A stretch of DNA of 64,000 nt from Mesorhizobium norvegicum (GTDB lineage: Bacteria; Pseudomonadota; Alphaproteobacteria; Rhizobiales; Rhizobiaceae), in NCBI RefSeq assembly GCF_004919685.1, contig NZ_SMYZ01000088.1, forward strand, positions 62,001-126,000. The letters are read 5' to 3'. Of the stretch, positions 63,143 through 64,000 are shown one piece after another. The notes below the pieces were generated by a model. It was not told where the DNA came from. It worked only from the letters and a program-made list of their open reading frames with translations, and did no database searches. The position numbers and the translations under genes were made by a program. Each line of letters begins with the position of its first letter. The first letter of the stretch is position 1.

Positions 63143-64000
63143 GCCGCAGCGCTGCAGCCGCAGCCAGACTTGCCACTCTCCTTGGCCTGGGCATCCGCCA
63201 CACAGCAAGCATCAACCGCCGCCGGCGCCGGGCCACCGCAGCAGCCTTCGGCTGACGAGCCGAAGAAGGATGCCGGCACCGTGCAAACTCCCGTCTCCGG
63301 CAGCACCAGTTGCACGGCATCCGCGGCCGCTATGTCACCTGCGATCGCCGCAGCCACCGACCGGGCCTGTTCGTAGCCCGTCAACAACAGGAATGTCGGA
63401 GCGCGGCCGTAGCTCTTGATCCCGACCGTATAGAACCCCGGTTCCGGATGGCTGAGTTCACGGTGGCCATGCGGCGGGACGTCCCCACAAGAGTGCTCAT
63501 TGGGATCGATGAGAGGACCGAGGGCCTTCACGCTTTCAAGCCATGGATCGAGGTCGAGCCGCAGCTCGCGAGTCAAGGCGAGGTCCGGGCGCTGGCCGGT
63601 GGCGGCGATAATCCTGTCGACGGGACCGATGGTTTGAAGACCATTTTCTGTTTGCCCCTCCACAAGCAGACGGCCGTCAACCTCCCGGATCGCTGCCGTG
63701 GCAAACCCGGTAACAAGTCGGACGCGGCCGCTTTCGGCGAGATCCCTGACTTCGGAGCCGAGTTCGCCGCGTGCCGGCAACGCATCTGCATCGCCGCCAC
63801 CGTAGATCCGGACCAGGTCGGTGCTGCGCGTCGTCCAGATTGCTGAAGTGCCCGTGGCGGTTTCGGATAGTTTGACTAATTCCAGCAACGCGTTGGCGGC
63901 GGAATGACCAGCTCCCACCACGAGAGTTGTACGGCCCGCATAGAGATCGCGATCGCTGCCGAGGACATCAGGTATGCCGTAGGCGATCCGGTGGCCGAAC
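63139..64000 (-). CDS. FAD/NAD(P)-dependent oxidoreductase with Cys-rich tail, 5' end outside window
   Basis: 287 C-terminal residues are visible of a flavin-dependent monooxygenase/disulfide-reductase-type protein. TLVVGAGHSAANALLELVKL is the second (NAD(P)) dinucleotide motif, IIAATGQRPDLAL the ATG motif, and ELSHPEPGFYTVGIKSYGRA the FAD-side end. The last 40 residues are Cys-rich: CCGGPAPAAVDACC and CGCSAAA. Proteins like this (ArsO-like) occur in arsenic-resistance operons, and Cys pairs could bind arsenite. The gene continues beyond position 64000. The arsenic link is inference. Confidence 0.8.
   Translation of the reverse strand, partial: FGHRIAYGIPDVLGSDRDLYAGRTTLVVGAGHSAANALLELVKLSETATGTSAIWTTRSTDLVRIYGGGDADALPARGELGSEVRDLAESGRVRLVTGFATAAIREVDGRLLVEGQTENGLQTIGPVDRIIAATGQRPDLALTRELRLDLDPWLESVKALGPLIDPNEHSCGDVPPHGHRELSHPEPGFYTVGIKSYGRAPTFLLLTGYEQARSVAAAIAGDIAAADAVQLVLPETGVCTVPASFFGSSAEGCCGGPAPAAVDACCVADAQAKESGKSGCGCSAAA

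Overview
The window looks like chromosome or large-replicon DNA from an alphaproteobacterium of the Rhizobiales, most likely Mesorhizobium or a close relative. The grounds are high GC, many ABC uptake systems and LysR regulators, choline-O-sulfate/betaine genes, an alphaproteobacterial RpoH-type promoter in front of a small heat-shock gene, and the overall family composition. No database search was run, so genus is inference. I see no rRNA, convincing tRNA, CRISPR array or intact insertion sequence.

Layout. 1-4.8 kb: a ribose-type ABC importer on the minus strand (ATPase cut by the window edge, permease, Tat-exported binding protein), then an enoyl-CoA hydratase and a TetR regulator. 5.2-19.7 kb: a betaine module, with a glycine-betaine/proline-type ABC importer, choline-sulfatase, a non-pyrrolysine MttB-family methyltransferase, two tandem FAD/GcvT fusion dehydrogenases, a divergent LysR regulator and a class III aminotransferase. 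20.6-31.4 kb: one long plus-strand operon-like run (PLP enzyme of the D-threonine aldolase/D-serine dehydratase fold, RidA, a second sugar-type ABC importer, SDR, PuuE-like deacetylase, asparaginase, N-acyl-D-amino-acid deacylase) closed by a convergent LysR gene. This reads as a catabolic island for an acylated or D-configured nitrogen compound that I cannot name. 32.5-38.9 kb: an SDR, a MEDS-LuxR regulator, a LOV-GGDEF-EAL photoreceptor-like protein, and an hsp20 gene with an RpoH-type promoter and a strongly folded ROSE-like leader, followed by an NDUFS4-like gene. 39-47.5 kb: a run of oxidoreductases (SDR, two aldo/keto reductases, NAD epimerase, HIBADH family) with LysR genes and a cytochrome b561. 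47.5-61.9 kb: a decayed accessory stretch containing fragments of MFS, response-regulator, LysR and cytochrome c genes and a frameshifted NmrA gene, among intact genes (hybrid histidine kinase, patatin lipoprotein, AraC regulator, FMN reductase). 61.9-64 kb: an MFS exporter and a Cys-rich flavoprotein resembling arsenic-resistance partners, cut by the window end.

The most unusual non-coding signal is a family of at least six interspersed repeats (about 160-350 bp, near 5.0, 19.9, 37.2, 48.0, 54.0 and 61.8 kb). All lie in gene-free gaps in the same orientation, and five end shortly before the stop codon of a minus-strand gene. Together with gene fragments (an epimerase piece at 33.5 kb copied from 44.6 kb, a LysR head at 58.4 kb copied from 55.8 kb) they mark the right half of the window as recombined accessory DNA.
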